64,000 nucleotides of DNA from assembly GCA_013407085.1 (NCBI GenBank), contig JACCGJ010005981.1:1-64000 (forward strand), read 5' to 3'. A program made the translations under genes and the position numbers. Below the pieces are notes generated by a model. The model was given only the letters and a program-made list of their open reading frames with translations. It searched no databases and was not told where the DNA came from. The DNA is from Atriophallophorus winterbourni (lineage: Eukaryota; Platyhelminthes; Trematoda; Plagiorchiida; Microphallidae). Positions 21,518 through 33,189 of the stretch are shown in pieces; within the stretch, counting starts at the first letter, position 1, and each line of letters begins with the position of its first letter.

Positions 21518-22353
21518 GTAACCGCCAGTACGGTCCGGGGAAAATCGAGTTCAACGTCAAGGATTTCAGTCGCGATATAAACACCAATGTGTTTATCCAA
21601 CGGTTGAGTCACGCGTCCAAGCCCACCAAAATATTGACAAGACAATACGTGAGATGAGTACGGTACTATTGAAGCAAAATAATTATACAATGAAAATAGC
21701 AAACCTCAATTATTCCGCTTCGTACTGAATCCAAAAACAACAATATTCAACAGCAACAATGACCACGAGTGATCGCAACTTCAAATAGCGCGCAAACGGC
21801 CAAATAAAGATACAAAATATAAGCTCAAGAACGAATACATTCAAGTAGTTCGGTAAAACAAAAATGGTAAAAATATACAAAAATACCAGCAGATTTAAAC
21901 AGTTAGTTGTCAATAAAATAAATTTAATGTTCATCTTACACCGAAAGAGGAATTTTCTAGACATCGACGCGGATTCATACACCGCCCACCAAAATTCCTC
22001 AAAATCTGAAAAGCAAGTAGAGACACAAACAATGAACTGCGGGGCTCTCCTCTACCTGGCTACCCGAACCGTGTACCTGCGCAACCAACGACAGCGACTC
22101 GACGATCAAATGTTTGGTGGTATTTCTGGAGTTGACAGACCCGAAGACCCGCCTCCCACCTAATAACATTTGCCTTCAACGTTCGTCTTCGCGTGCAACC
22201 GGCAGACTGAATGCTTGGTGGTACTTCTGGGGTCAGCAGATCCGAAAACCCACCTCCCACCTTAAGCACCAGCCCCCGAGCCCGACACCCAGGTACAGTA
22301 GAATAAAGCAAGTGAAGGGGAAAGAAGAATTTCAAACTACATTGAACCTTACA
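21518..22353 (-). repeat. 5' LTR of BEL-2 (836 bp, enlarged)
   Basis: Its outer end (ACATTGAACCTTACA, 22339-22353) matches the 3' LTR and its inner edge is TGTAACC at 21518. Only scattered blocks align with the 498-bp LTR. It holds a tandem duplication of about 101 bp (22107-22163 and 22208-22264, both ending CCTCCCACCT). Confidence 0.6.
22107..22264. repeat. Two-copy tandem repeat inside the BEL-2 5' LTR
   Basis: TTGGTGGTATTTCTGG at about 22112 and TTGGTGGTACTTCTGG at about 22213 start two diverged copies that both end in CCGCCTCCCACCT or CCACCTCCCACCT. The period is about 101 bp. Confidence 0.75.
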
Positions 22354-22358
22354 GAGGG

Positions 22359-23160
22359 TTTGGTAGGAGGGGTCGTGTTTGTCTTAATTTAGGTAAACGC
22401 GGTCGGCGTAGATGCAGATGTCGAGTTACACCATGATTATCAGGTGCGGGTGTCGAACTTTGGGAACTATTGGAGTTAGTTTTAATAACAGATTCACATT
22501 GCATTCGTTCATTGGTATCTGAGGTATTGTTACTAATAGTGAAGCTGATAAATTTGCGTTTTTTAGTTAAATTTTCGTTGCATGGGTGTTAAGTCCGGTT
22601 TTAGGACCCCACTCGAGAACCTAGGTATAATTTTTGAAAGGTTTTCATTATCAAGTAAATACAATGCAAAACTCTTATCTGAGAATTCTGATAAAATAGG
22701 AGTCCGTTGTTTAATTGTGTTTTTACGAAGTCGAACAACAGTGAAACATTAAATGGGATGCCATATGTCGAGAATATACATTTTTTAAATCGTTTAAATG
22801 GTAATTATCTGAAACATTGAAGATAATAACATCTTTCGAGCGAGCTTCTCTTTTATATATTTCAGTGCTCATAGTTTCTATGAATTTATTTGCTTGAATC
22901 AATATATCGTGGTCAATATCAATATCAGAGTTCATGAGTGATAAGAGCGGTTTCAAAGAACTATAGTTGGATTTGCATATTGCTAGTTCGTTTCTAAGTT
23001 CTGACAACCCTGATTCTAATTTTTTCAGTTTATTCAGAATAACTAAAGTGTCTTTTTTAATCTGACAGTAGAATTACCTGGCTTAGATAATTTACGTAGC
23101 TTAATTCGAGAAGATAATAGGGTTTTCGAGTGCATGTTTTTACCGGAAATATTAAATGGA
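22359..23160 (-). pseudogene. ORF1 remnant of LINE B1
   Basis: It matches the B2 ORF1 (44582-45715) in order. The best-kept piece, 22723-23007, reads LSELRNELAICKSNYSSLKP (coiled coil), then RSKDVIIFNVSDNY, the start of the RRM-like nucleic-acid-binding region. It has frameshifts and is cut by BEL-2. The same ATG context as B2 lies near 23140. Confidence 0.8.
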
Positions 23161-23272
23161 TTCAACAGATATTATTTCAATGAAATTGAGTTAAAATATG
23201 TAACGAGAATACGTGAAATAAAAGCAGAGCAAGTGTAATCAAATAATTGGGATCACGTACCAAATTCGAGCA

Positions 23273-24555
23273 GCCCTCGACCTTGGAAAAATATGTTTGC
23301 TAGATGTATTATTCCAGCAATCTGATAACGGAAGCGTATGTAACTTGTAAACCTCAACCTTGCATTGGGATGGAAAGATGAATCTATGAAGTTAACCTAT
23401 ATTCTTTTTGTTTTAGATATCATGAAATACATTTGTTAAAGAAATGAAAGTGATTCAGAATATGGATAACGTAAATCGTCTTAACATTGTGCTGGCTGAG
23501 GTAATGTATTATTGAAAAATAATTGAAACGTTCGGAATAATAAATTAAAGATTTATAAAATTAGATTTATTAGTGTAAAAATTGAGTCTCAATAAAAGCT
23601 GCAACCTTTACATTATTTTCGCCGTATTGCATAATATATATCCAGTAACATACGAAGGGAAGTGCTGTAACAAGTTTCAGTTGGTTGAAGACGACGATAA
23701 AATAAGGCGAGTGGATTATTGATACTGTCTATTTCTTGTTGAAGAACTACGCCAATTACTTTTTGTGATAATTCTGTAGCAAGTGACAGCTGAGAATTGA
23801 GATTAATAAATTAGTAAGTCGGCGAAGTAGCATTTTAAGGACAAATTTGTGTTGCTCAAATTGTTTGATAGCTTTGTTGGTTATTTTAAATTATCGTTCT
23901 TTCCCATGTAAAAAGCCACTCAATGCTCGAATTTTATGGCATACTAAGGAACAAATTTCCACAATGGTTAAAAGAATCGTAACAGGTCTCATTGAACGGA
24001 TATATATACGATATAGATAATCTTGGAGAGCTGATAATTTTAGAGGTGAGTGCTTTATACCACAACTAATAATTTATTGCTAAACGATTTAAAGGGAACT
24101 CATCATATTGGCTCATGAATATCCGTATGGTCTGTGCGGCGTCGCGTAGACCAAATGGCATTCTGGGAAATTTGAACGGAATACATTTAGTAAAAAAGAG
24201 CAGTAGCAAAATATCTTTGTTGGGTTCTGATAAAATGCACAAAGTTAATCAAAATTTTAATACACGAAATATTCGTAGTGCGACAGTGCAATGTCTTTTA
24301 TGTGTGGTATGGATATCGTTATGAAATTGGAACGGTATTCAGAGTAAGATTTACCAACTGTACGCAAGGCCTCCAAATTGCTATTTTGGACCATATGAAA
24401 GCATTTATCCGGACGGATTCTGGTGGACGATTATTCCGAATTCTGTTACAAGCTCGAATTCTAATTTGACAGGTTTACGATTGTCAGGTGACAACCAGCG
24501 TGGTCTACTGGAAACTGTGGACCCATGCGTTAAATTACATCAAAATCATGCTCAA
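23273..24555. other. 1.3 kb without a supported gene
   Basis: The sequence is AT-rich. A short stretch near 24300-24460 could be read as a worn Gypsy integrase tail, but the match is too weak to call. Nothing else is seen. Confidence 0.4.
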
Positions 24556-24770
24556 GATTCAAGGATTCAAGAATTCAATGATTTATGTTTAAAAAGTTAA
24601 TACTTTACAACATCACAGGATTACAATATGAATAAAAACATGAAAAATACAATAGTATAAAAGCAATAGTGAATATCAAATGTAAGGCTCACTAATATTA
24701 TTCCTTTGCATATGTAAGTCCAATTTTGCTTTAAACACTGCCAGGCAAAGAGAGTACACCACAGGAGGAG
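24556..24770 (-). mobile_element. LINE 3' end, L-type tail
   Basis: Tail units GATTCAAG (minus strand CTTGAATC) lie at 24554-24576, then a 3' UTR closely matching 29743-29940: CCACAGGAT near 24613, AAATATCAAATGTAA-like sequence, TTTGCATAT and CGCCAGGCAA-like sequence. No coding part follows. It is a 5'-truncated insertion of the same family as LINE L. Confidence 0.75.
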
Positions 24771-25982
24771 TACTGTGTAAACCAGGCTCCTAGATATAGG
24801 AAAATGTCATTATAAGTGAGGTGGAATTCAGTGCAGTATCAGAAATAAGGTCTGCAATAATTTGTATGAGTGAACGAAAAAAAGGTCGATGGTGTTAATC
24901 TTCGTAACATTGTAAACTATTAGTTTGAGTAAATAAGTTTGCTGAAGTGTCAGAAGTATTGGCTTTCAAGATAAGGGTTTTGATTCTGTCAAAAATGAAA
25001 TTCCATCAAAAGTCATGTCACAGACAGAGGTCCATGGAGAATGATCGTTTACAGTATGTGATAATTCGAATATGGTTTGAAACATGTTGGATCGTTAAAG
25101 AATATTATTTGCCATCTGTATTTGTGAGGAAAATGACGCTCAGTTCGGCTCATGCTTCGATCAGTAAATACATCTTTGTGAAACTATCAGTAAAATTAAA
25201 AGTTGCATCTAATAGACGGGGATGCTGCCACTACTGCTTGTTGTCAGATTTTCTTATTGACATTTTGCGTTTAAAGCTGTATGAATAAAGCAATGACTGG
25301 ATTTCGCACCAAATGGCGATGACAGTAGCAAAAGCACGCTGTTTGTGTTCGGCAGGATTCCAAACGTTTGATTTTCTACTGCAAAAACCGCTTCGAATTT
25401 TGTTTAAGTGCTGGATTTTTCGGGTCAAATTACTAATCTGGAATTTCATATCACACATATACATGTTTAATTTTGCGCTAAATTTACTAGGAGTAAGAAG
25501 TGATCAGCTTACTTTGCATTGTGATATGTTACGAGAAATGTTAGATTATAATTGCATTTTAAGCAATCCCTACTGCTACTGTCAGGTTTCATGCTAACCA
25601 TAAATTCACATAAATCAATCGACAACTAGATCTGCCCTAACACACGGTCGTCTAATTTCTGAGCTCTGCATAACCGTATTGAATGTCGTAAGTGTTGTGC
25701 GAGTGTACTATGTCCTGAAATATATTATCAATAATAGCTAAACAAAAAAAATATTAATGCGCATGAAAAATAATATAAAAAGTGGTGTCAAAAGACACAA
25801 AATTGAAAGTAGAATCAATGACTATACATACTTCGATCACCTTAGGCACATGACCTTATTGCCAGGAATTTTGCCATTTTTATGTTCTACAGCAGTTAGG
25901 TGTAGATTCTTGCCTACCACAAATTCGAAACATGGATTTTCGGCACGTTAACCACTAATTCATCGTCATCAGAGGCCAGCAG
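24771..25982. other. 1.2 kb without a supported gene
   Basis: Frames of 60-113 codons occur on both strands (24947-25288, 25313-25597) with no motif, no repeat partner in the window and unusual composition. I regard them as chance. Confidence 0.4.
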
Positions 25983-26180
25983 TTATTCCAAATCAATTGT
26001 GAGATCTTTCATGGAACCAGCAAATATAAGCAGATTATCTTCATAAACGATTAAATCGAATGGCTGGTACGTAATTTTCACATTCAAACTTGGATCAGAC
26101 AGTTTCAGAATATAGTGGATTACCGCATTGACAAATAGAGGCGAAAGTAAATCACCTTTTCTTACGACTCTTTTTGTTGT
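25983..26180 (-). pseudogene. Fragment of an R2/NeSL-like LINE reverse transcriptase
   Basis: The minus strand reads VVRKGDLLSPLFVNAVIHYI followed by FDLIVYEDNLLIFAGS. This corresponds to the RT blocks GVxQGDPLSPxLFN and AYADDxxLLA of R2/NeSL-type LINEs, with the catalytic ADD changed to EDN. It differs from the CR1/Jockey type, which has QGSVLGP, elsewhere in the window. About 65 codons remain. It abuts the integrase of Gypsy-J at about 26180. Confidence 0.65.
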
Positions 26181-26189
26181 ACTGGGGTT

Positions 26190-27566
26190 GCCGTATAGCA
26201 TATTGTACGAGGAATGATTTGGACATTTGTCTCGTAAATTGAGGGCCATTGTCAATTACGACTTCTTTAGGTATGCCATGCCGTGAAAAACATGTTTGAA
26301 CTACCTGATGAGTAAATGTGACGTAACATTTTCTCGTATGTGTACCTTGGGCCATTCATTGTAATAAATCTAAATGAATAAATAAATGTACAAGAAAATA
26401 ACATTGGCTGATGGGAGCAGTCGCAGTCCGTCCCATTATATGAAACGCGTTTTTCGACCACTGACGCATAGGATAAACAAGAAGAAGGAGAAAAAACTTT
26501 ATTCGTTAAAACGAATTTTCAGTTAATCAAAATAGTTTAAACACAGAATTTCAATGCGAATAAGAGGGACGCCAAACTTTGATGGGAAAATTTAAGATTG
26601 CCAGTCAGATTCAAATCCAAAAAAGCTTCGGTTTCGTCTGCAGGCATTAGGCTTTGTGATTGTGATGAAAGTTACTGAAAAGTCATGCTGCACGATTTTT
26701 AAACCCCCATGTATAAGTTTTCTTTCGCATCTTTCTGACCGGCGCAGCAAATTTCTCATCCTTCAAAATAAAAAATATTGCGCAGCATTTAAAGCGTGCG
26801 GGGCATCAAACGTACTTTGTTTACATGTTCGCGACATGTTAAAACGTTTCAAAAACAAAAGGTTTCGTGTTGACTGAAAAATAAAAACGCATGAAAACAT
26901 CAATTTTGAGCACGGCCGATTTAAATGCCCCGCTCCAACTGGTTGAATTGACGCTTTAACTGGTTTTTAACTCTTATTTAACTGCTAAAACTAATAACAA
27001 TTTTATACGACATCTAAAATTGCCTCTGACATCTTAGCCACCATGAACGTTCGGCTGCGCAAAATCTAGTCCTTGTTATTCCTAAGCGTTCTTCATGAGC
27101 ACACTTCCCAATGCGCTTTATTAGACATGATGGAAGCACCAATCGGCTGCTTTGAATGACGCGATCGTCTACGATCAATAATACGCTACGGATGTTGTAG
27201 TATGGTTTAAATCGGTATGGAGTCTTGTTTTGTTTAGGCCATTTATTCGCTACGAGAAATTACAATTCTTGCGGATCACTACATTATAGGGAACATATTC
27301 TGAGCTCTGCACTTGTGATCGTTTCCATTGATGTTTTATCTAGTGCCGAAACTATCTGAATGATGATGAAAACTCAGGGCGGTTAATTGAAGTACGCCAT
27401 CTGCATTTGATTCGCAGATTATGGTCAATATTGTATAACAAAATTATAATTTAAGAGTCTCGAATACAAAGTAGCTATCAGAAGCGGTTGGTGACCATTA
27501 GAGCTTTTTTTCAGAATAGTTAACTAGACACGAATAGTCGGGTCCGTGAGAAGAAGTTACTCTACT

Positions 27567-27597
<31 letters not shown>

Positions 27598-28560
27598 TAT
27601 GCAAAATTCTGCCAGCCGCAAGACAAGATAGTCCTAAGTTTTTGCAACCGAATACTTCCGTTCTGTTTTTGACAAAGTTCTAGAGGCATATGTCATAAAT
27701 GTTTCGGTTTCATTGTGAAATTGTGATAAAACCGACCATGAATAGTCGTCCGATTCGCATGTGGATAAGATGGTTTGAGGATTTGTCGAGAATAGAAACA
27801 ACTAAAACTGATGCGTTCATTTATTTATTTATCGAAACACTTTCCTTGATCATCGGTCCAACGGAATGGTACGTTGAATTTTGTCAAACTACGAAGGACT
27901 TCAGCAACTGTGGAAAAAATTCGGCATGTAGGAGATGTAATAGGAACGGAGTAAGAGAAATCTTTTAAAATCTGATTAGGAAGATGCACGATAGACTATT
28001 GCTCTTGTGTTATCAACATTTGCGATCACTACTCTATAAGATATGACGTGTCCCAGAAACTCTAATTTTTTGTTCATCAAAAACAGAGTTCTTTTCATTC
28101 TGTCTCAAATTTAGTTCGTTCAATTCGGTCAAAACGCCTGTAAATTAAAAGGATGGTCCTTCTGAGAAGTCCCAAATACGGAAATGTCGTCCATGTATGC
28201 GATGCAACCTATTAAACTTAATAGTCTTCGCGAAATAAAACGCTGCCATATTAATGGTGTCGGGATAAAGCCCATGGGTATTAACCGGTATTGAAATAGA
28301 CAGTAGTGCGTCAAGAACGCGGAATGCGGTCTCGATAAGGTATAAAAGCATGTAATAGATGGCATAACGTTGATCTATTTTGCTAAATATCATCGAACTC
28401 GCCAGCTAGACGAGCAATATTTGTGCATTAGAGATTAGGACGTTTTTTTATCATTTGTTCATTAAGGGATTTCAGATCAGTTCCTAATCCGATAGAACTA
28501 TTTTTTAAAACAACGAACATTTGATGTACACTAGCAAAACGTGATCGGTTCGATGAAAAC
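26190..28560 (-). pseudogene. Gypsy-J: decayed minus-strand Gypsy pol
   Basis: Read from 28560 downward, the RT start contains GLGTDLKSLNEQ (about 28470). Then come FSKIDQ (about 28385) and YMDDISVFGTSQKDH (about 28160-28205), the RT active site. FLGHVIS with FKRFLLLRSYYISYMPNF follows (about 27930-28050). RNase H is recognisable as VLSQF...FMTYASRTLS (about 27680-27740). The integrase zinc region lies at about 27030-27180 (GITRTRF...WWL), and the integrase core HGIPKEVVIDNGPQFT at about 26225-26290. Each piece is in a different frame with many stops. LTRs and gag were not found. It is distinct from Gypsy-1 and Gypsy-N. Confidence 0.75.
27566..27598. repeat. (TA)n microsatellite
   Basis: An uninterrupted TA run except for one C, inside the RNase H/connection region of Gypsy-J. 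Confidence 0.9.
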
Positions 28561-28769
28561 CATGATTAGGCAATATCTATATTGCATTTCCCACACTTAT
28601 GTTTGGCTAGGTGTAAGGGGCATGGCTGTTTTTATCATTATTCTGAATCAAAAGCAGAACGGATAAAATGCTGTTTAAGCTCCATCACAACAATAAACAT
28701 GAGTGACTTTTGCTAACAATTAAAGCTTTGAGAGTAGAAAAACGCTACTCAATCACCCCTGGGTTCAGG
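28561..28769. other. Spacer between Gypsy-J and LINE K
   Basis: Nothing recognisable; probably the worn 5' part of the Gypsy-J pol or the LINE K 3' UTR. Confidence 0.35.
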
Positions 28770-28799
28770 TCAATCAGTCCCAACGAACACTGATTCTAC

Positions 28800-29736
28800 G
28801 CGATTTTAAATAGGTGTTCGGATGGTAGAGACAGAAATTCATTCATTAGCGAGTTCCAAGTGTTCGCCACCCGCCTCGCTCTTATTATTTAGCGTTAGCT
28901 TTCTAGGCTTCACGAACTAAAGGTCATGCCCTTGAGTCCTCGATTCACCTTCTAACCAAGATAACCGGAGGAAATCGTCTTCTTATTGCCTGAGAACAAT
29001 ACAATTTAATCAGAAGCAGATCAAACCTTTCACTTCGGAGTTCTATAGGGTAAAGTTTCGGTAATTTTCTTCTATCCTTGTACGCAAGGTGGCGCATCCC
29101 ATTAACCATCTTAGTTCTCCTCCTTTTTACTATCTCAAAATAGTCGCGATCGACTTTAGACTGAGGAAATGCAATAAATAGCCCATATTATAACAGAGGA
29201 CAGAATACACAGAGTAAAGTGTCAAACACATTTGCGCTTTAATGATCACGAATAATTATTGAATCTCCCGGAGCATCCTATTTGCACTCCCTATTCTCAT
29301 ACAAGTGTCCGCCTAAGACTTCAAAGAATAAATAATCAGAATCCATAAGTCGTTTTCGACCGTCACCGCTCTAATAGGCCTCCGTCGAGAGTATTCACCA
29401 GCAGTGCCATTGGATGTTATGTGCATGACGACTGTTTTGTACTCGCTAATAAGCAATGCCCAGCGATGTGTGCTGCTGACTAAGTCATCAAATGCTTGAT
29501 ACAGTTGCTAGTGGACATCGCTGGAACTGACAGAAGCCCACAGTTCCAGATCATCCGCGAATAAGAGACAATCTACGGCTATCTAGTTTGGAATGTCATT
29601 CACGAAAATTGTGAATAACAATGGGCCCACAACAGATCCTTGCGGCATTCTGGAGCTCGCTGTCATACTTGAAGACGAAACTCCATTCAATTCTACAATG
29701 TTTGACCGACCTGAAATGAATGCTTCAATGCACTTG
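28800..29736 (-). pseudogene. LINE K ORF2, RT catalytic part and C-terminus
   Basis: The minus strand has MPQGSVVGPLLFTIFVND (about 29595-29650) and CLLFADDLELW (about 29540-29575), the RT active-site blocks. Farther down, ARRVANTWNSLMNEF (about 28840-28885) is the C-terminal WNSL motif. Upstream it should join the DFSKAFDHV block at about 31775. Confidence 0.75.
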
Positions 29737-29962
29737 AGATTCAAGGATTCAAGAATTCAAGGATTCATGGTTAAAAAAGCTATTACTATACAATACCACA
29801 GGATGATGGTATGAATCAAAATGTGAAAAATATAATAATAAAGAAGGAATACAAAATATCAAATGTAATGCTCACGAATGTTATTCTTTTGCATATATAA
29901 GTCTAATTTCGCTTTAAGCACCGCCAGGCAAGGAAAGTCCACCAAATGTTATGGTAGAGAAT

Positions 29963-31370
29963 TCAAAAGAAATATAGTACGTATGGAGAAAAATCGTGCT
30001 GGCAATCAATACGGGAACTTGGGACGTCAAAAAATACAGTATATCCGCCTGTCACTTTCGCAACATGCACATCAAGCGAGTGTTTCAGTGGATGTCCTTT
30101 AATGGACACAATTCTAAAATTCAGAATAATATCGCGTCGTATCCTCCTTTGGGTAAAGTCACATAGACCGAGATGGCGCAATAATTCGGTGTACGGAACA
30201 TTGCGAAGACACATCACTAACTTAGTTGCTCTGTGATAGATTTTATCAAAGAGAGCAATATCTTTTCGCAGCCGAGGAGCCCAGACATCTACCGCATACT
30301 CCATCGTATGGCTAAGGTAGACGATCATTACCCTTGTTGACGTTAGAAGCGAGAATCTTCCAAATATTTTTTGAAAATACCCAACAATCTGTTGGCCTGT
30401 CAATATATATTCTAGCAGTATCCACTAATCCATACTCCAATATTTTTTTCCAACGAGCTCCATGCCAAGTTTTCAGTTCCCAATCATAATGCCCAAGGAA
30501 TATTCTTGTCAAGGTGGAAAATCTTACTTTTCGTATGTTGAATGTCCTATCAATCATGACCGCCCAATTGAAAACGTTATCCAAACCCATTTGCAGTTTC
30601 TCACAATCATCTGCAGAACTTATTTGCGTCCAAATTATCATATCATCGCGAACAGGATCATTTTGGATTATATGAAGAGGGTAAATCGTTCATCTATTTC
30701 AGAAAGAGGAGCAAGCCCAGCATGGATCATTTTGGGACTCCGCTGGTGGTTTTGAACCTTTGGGATAGCACTCTGTTTACTTTAACTAAGGCGTGGCGAT
30801 CGGACAAGTAATCGCACAACCATGAAGGGAGTGGCTCACATATTCCTAAATGTGTCAATACAGACGTGAATGCAAGAACTTCTATCAAACTTCTTTGTCC
30901 AGTCGTCGAAAACTATAAGAAGATTCATCAGACAAGAGCAATGAAATCAAATTCATGCTGCGCAGACGGAACAAATTATGTAATTCAAAGTTTTCAACCA
31001 TTCTTTCCGAGACTATACGTTCTATGACCTTACCAATAACAGGTAATATTGTAACGGGACGATAGCTTGCAGCGTCAGATTGGCACCCTTTTTAAAGATA
31101 AGTGTAATCACACCGGACTTTCAGTATTTCGATATCACTCCCTTAAGCATCGAATGGTTAAACAGGATGAAAAGCGGCTTACAAATCTGACGATGGCAGA
31201 AACTCAGCACATCCGGTGTCATGCCATCCGAATCTGGGGATTTTCTTACATTTTGTTCGAGCATTTATTTTAAGTTTGACGTTTTTTAACAGTTCATTCA
31301 GATTTTGTATAATGGATTTCAGTTCTTTTAGACGCGTCTCAATTTCATGCTCAGGGTTTTTGCCTACGAC
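29963..31370 (-). pseudogene. RT (ORF2 remainder) of LINE L
   Basis: Minus-strand pieces in order are: HDTGCAEFL-like linker (about 31180-31230); GVITLIFKKGAN with YRPV-like sequence (about 31030-31130); LSDRHALVKVN with SGVPK (about 30730-30810); DDMIIWTQISS (about 30610-30645, the palm C block). The C-terminus at 29963-30403 has YLSHTMEYAVDVW and RRIRRDIILNFRI. It is broken over at least three frames. The catalytic FADD is degraded to RDDM. Confidence 0.72.
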
Positions 31371-31578
31371 CATGTCTCTGTTGGTTTGGCCTTAAGAAAC
31401 ATGGACTATTATTTAAATTAATAATCGATAGCAAATCTGAGGTCTGCGATTTGTCGCATTTTGCATGCTGCTTCAACAAACAAACGTAACACGTAACAGA
31501 CCTCGCCTTAGCACTTACCGAATTTCGGCAAACCGTACACATGCGGCCCGGTGCGCTTTGTATCCTTTTCGGGGACAT
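31371..31578 (-). pseudogene. PHD-type zinc finger start of LINE L ORF1
   Basis: From the ATG at 31578, the minus strand encodes MSPKRIQSAP, then CTVCRNSV, SVTCYVCLLKQHAKC. This C-x2-C ... C-x2-C-x4-H-x2-C pattern is the first half of a PHD-like finger as known in CR1 ORF1. It resembles CPVCGSRV...CSLCCTKTHLSC in D2. The frame continues only a short way before the deletion joint with ORF2. Confidence 0.7.
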
Positions 31579-31735
31579 GCGGTCAGGATTGTGAGCAGTA
31601 CTGTTCAGTGGTGTGTGCACAGGCAGTGGCTTTGTCGAGCGATTGATTATGCATTTTGTGAGCGCGATAAAAACCGGTGTTTACTAATAAGAGCGAAATC
31701 ACAATTGACTCCGGCGATACGTTCGAATACCTAGA

Positions 31736-32386
31736 CATTTCAGCTTGGCAAGCAATCCGCGGTGTTTCACGTGGTCGAAAGCCTTACTAAAGTCAGTGAA
31801 AAAAAAGCATCGACCGCTTGACCAGAATCAATTAAAACATATCGACTATCTTGCGCCAGTAGCAGATTACTCACGCATGAGCAACGTTTCGTGAATCCAT
31901 GTCGTTGTGTTCATTGACACCCACACCCTAAAAGTAATTGCTCATGATAAGAAAAAACGCTTTGGTCGGGGTGGTTGCTTCTCCAGAGCTTTCCACCGAA
32001 AAAAATTCTGTTCGCTCGATTGGCTCTTTAGCCAGTTACTGTTCTGTGCAAATAAACTGAACTGATTTTCCTCTTGATCAACTTATAGAAAACGTTTCCG
32101 ATTATAGAAGACAGTGTGACCGGCCTGTAATTAGCGGGACAACTAAGGTCCCCATGTTTCCATTTCTGTGGCAAGACGCTTAATATTACTTATTTTGTAC
32201 ACAACCTGACCAGCTGATCGCACACGACGACTGTGAGTGCTCGTATAACGACCGGATGAATACCGGCTTGTTTTGGTGCGGATTTTGTTTAATTGTTTCA
32301 ACAGGAGCCTTCCTCTAGCAAAACCCAATCAATGCTAGAAGCATTTAACTCGCCAATAATCAAGCAGTTTGAAGATCTACCATACT
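31736..32386 (-). pseudogene. LINE K ORF2, end of endonuclease and start of RT
   Basis: The minus strand has LIIGELNASSIDW (about 32330-32370), equivalent to the GDFN block of AP endonucleases. It is followed by KHGDLSCPANYRPVTLS (about 32100-32160, RT block 1), GFTKRCSCVSNLLLAQ (about 31855-31910) and FTDFSKAFDHVKHRGLL (about 31755-31805, palm A with its Asp). The frame is interrupted by the 113-bp unit at 31948-32062. Confidence 0.72.
31948..32062 (+). mobile_element. 113-bp unit also present in the 3' UTR of LINE copies P1 and P2
   Basis: This piece matches the reverse complement of 6884-7000 and about 5775-5890. The shared core CGATTGGCTC is followed by TTAGCCA. Here it interrupts RT codons of LINE K in the opposite orientation to that LINE. 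It is either a very short truncated CR1 3' end or a SINE-like derivative of one. No tail or target duplication was recognised. Confidence 0.6.
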
Positions 32387-33110
32387 AACAATAATAATAA
32401 TAATATTATATATTCTTGGACATCCAAGGCATGTAATACATGATCAGTTTATCAAAATTGGAACAGCAAAAGAAAATATAACGGTGCAAACGACCGAAGT
32501 GAGCGGGAGTTTCAAACATTTTTTTCCATTCAATAATGGGAACGAATATACAGTAAGTAAGAAAAAATTCTAATGTCTAACAACAATAAGGTTTCGTTTA
32601 AATTTTTTTCAGGATTTACGGATTGCAAGGATGGAAAAACATGGAGTACAGAAATGTAAGGTAATTATGGAAAAAGTGGAGTGAATTGTAATAAATTGTC
32701 ATAAAAAATTGACAAATAAATTATATATGCATCAATTCATGTTTTTTTTACGTAAAGATTGGTTGAGAAGATGGAAAAGGGAATATAAGTCCATCAGCAT
32801 AAGAAAATCTTAGAAATTATGGGAGATGAGAGAGGGTGTGGTTAGTAGCATGGGAGCAGGGTACGCTGTGTGCTCCAATACTCTCGATGAATTGTCGACG
32901 AATCAAACCAAAATGTGTTCACCAGCCGGGTTTTCGTAATCTGCGGGAGAGTGAATAGCAAATGGAACAAATCTCGGGCGGATAGATTTCGAGCCAGTTT
33001 CAGTGATGGTTCGGTATTCGAAGACACTGGAATATAATGGAAGATATTCTCTTCACCATCATGATGAGAGGTCATCAAAGTGAAATAGTTTATCATTTAA
33101 AAAAAAATAA
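32387..33110 (-). mobile_element. E-type LINE 3' UTR fragment (A2) inserted in LINE K
   Basis: The (AAT)n tail, hairpin CTTGG-ACAT-CCAAG at 32415-32428 and over 500 bp of 3' UTR are the reverse complement of 8569-9127. The part at 33010-33090 (CTTCACCATCATGATGAGAGG) matches LINE E near 59940. It separates two endonuclease blocks of LINE K. Confidence 0.8.
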
Positions 33111-33189
33111 GAATGTACATTAAAAACATAATGATTTTCAGGTTTTTTTACTTTTTTTTATTTTTTTGTTAGATTTTATTTTAACAGAT

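Larger units (their letters stand above)
19037..22353 (-). mobile_element. BEL-2: minus-strand non-autonomous BEL/Pao element
   Basis: The element is flanked by GAGGG at 19032-19036 and 22354-22358, and LINE B2 has one GAGGG at the matching site (about 44924). Both ends carry TGTAA...TTACA-type LTR edges. It encodes one intact 345-codon frame with Gag and tail but no protease core, RT or integrase. The two LTRs differ greatly in length (498 and 836 bp) and composition, so the element is a recombinant or its 5' LTR took up extra DNA. Confidence 0.85.
11641..23272 (-). mobile_element. LINE B1: full-length but decayed, split by two BEL/Pao elements
   Basis: Read on the minus strand this is a copy of the LINE at 41171-45857: 5' end near 23272, ORF1 remnant, endonuclease, RT, 3' UTR, hairpin CTTGG-AAAT-CCAAG at 11670-11683 and AT-rich tail. 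BEL-1 (14424-18320) sits between endonuclease segments and BEL-2 (19037-22353) sits in the ORF1 remnant. Removing both leaves collinear sequence. The ORF1 3' part corresponding to about 44575-44800 of B2 is missing at about 18905. Both 5' ends share the block GGGATCACGTACCAAATTCG. Confidence 0.9.
29737..31735 (-). mobile_element. LINE L: CR1-like with internal deletion, inserted in LINE K
   Basis: The minus-strand 3' tail is repeats of GATTCAAG (29737-29766, written on the plus strand), then a 3' UTR, ORF2 (RT only), and an ORF1 start with a PHD-type finger. The endonuclease and most of ORF1 are missing: ORF1 is joined directly to the linker before RT near 31370. LINE K sequence continues on both sides. 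Confidence 0.75.

Noticed and set aside
21258..21657. Overlapping plus-strand frames of 84 and 92 codons
   Set aside because: They are translations of the short tandem repeats of the BEL-2 leader and run against the element's coding strand.
24115..24469. Possible Gypsy integrase C-terminal tail
   Set aside because: Only a loose resemblance (RTDSGGRLFR); no neighbouring integrase motif in the same orientation.
25313..25597. 94-codon frame with hydrophobic stretches
   Set aside because: No homologous motif; the opposite strand has an equally long frame, typical of chance.
27699..27968. Plus-strand 89-codon frame resembling a Gag fragment
   Set aside because: The minus strand of the same DNA reads as the RNase H region of Gypsy-J (VLSQF...YASRTLS), so the frame is a shadow.
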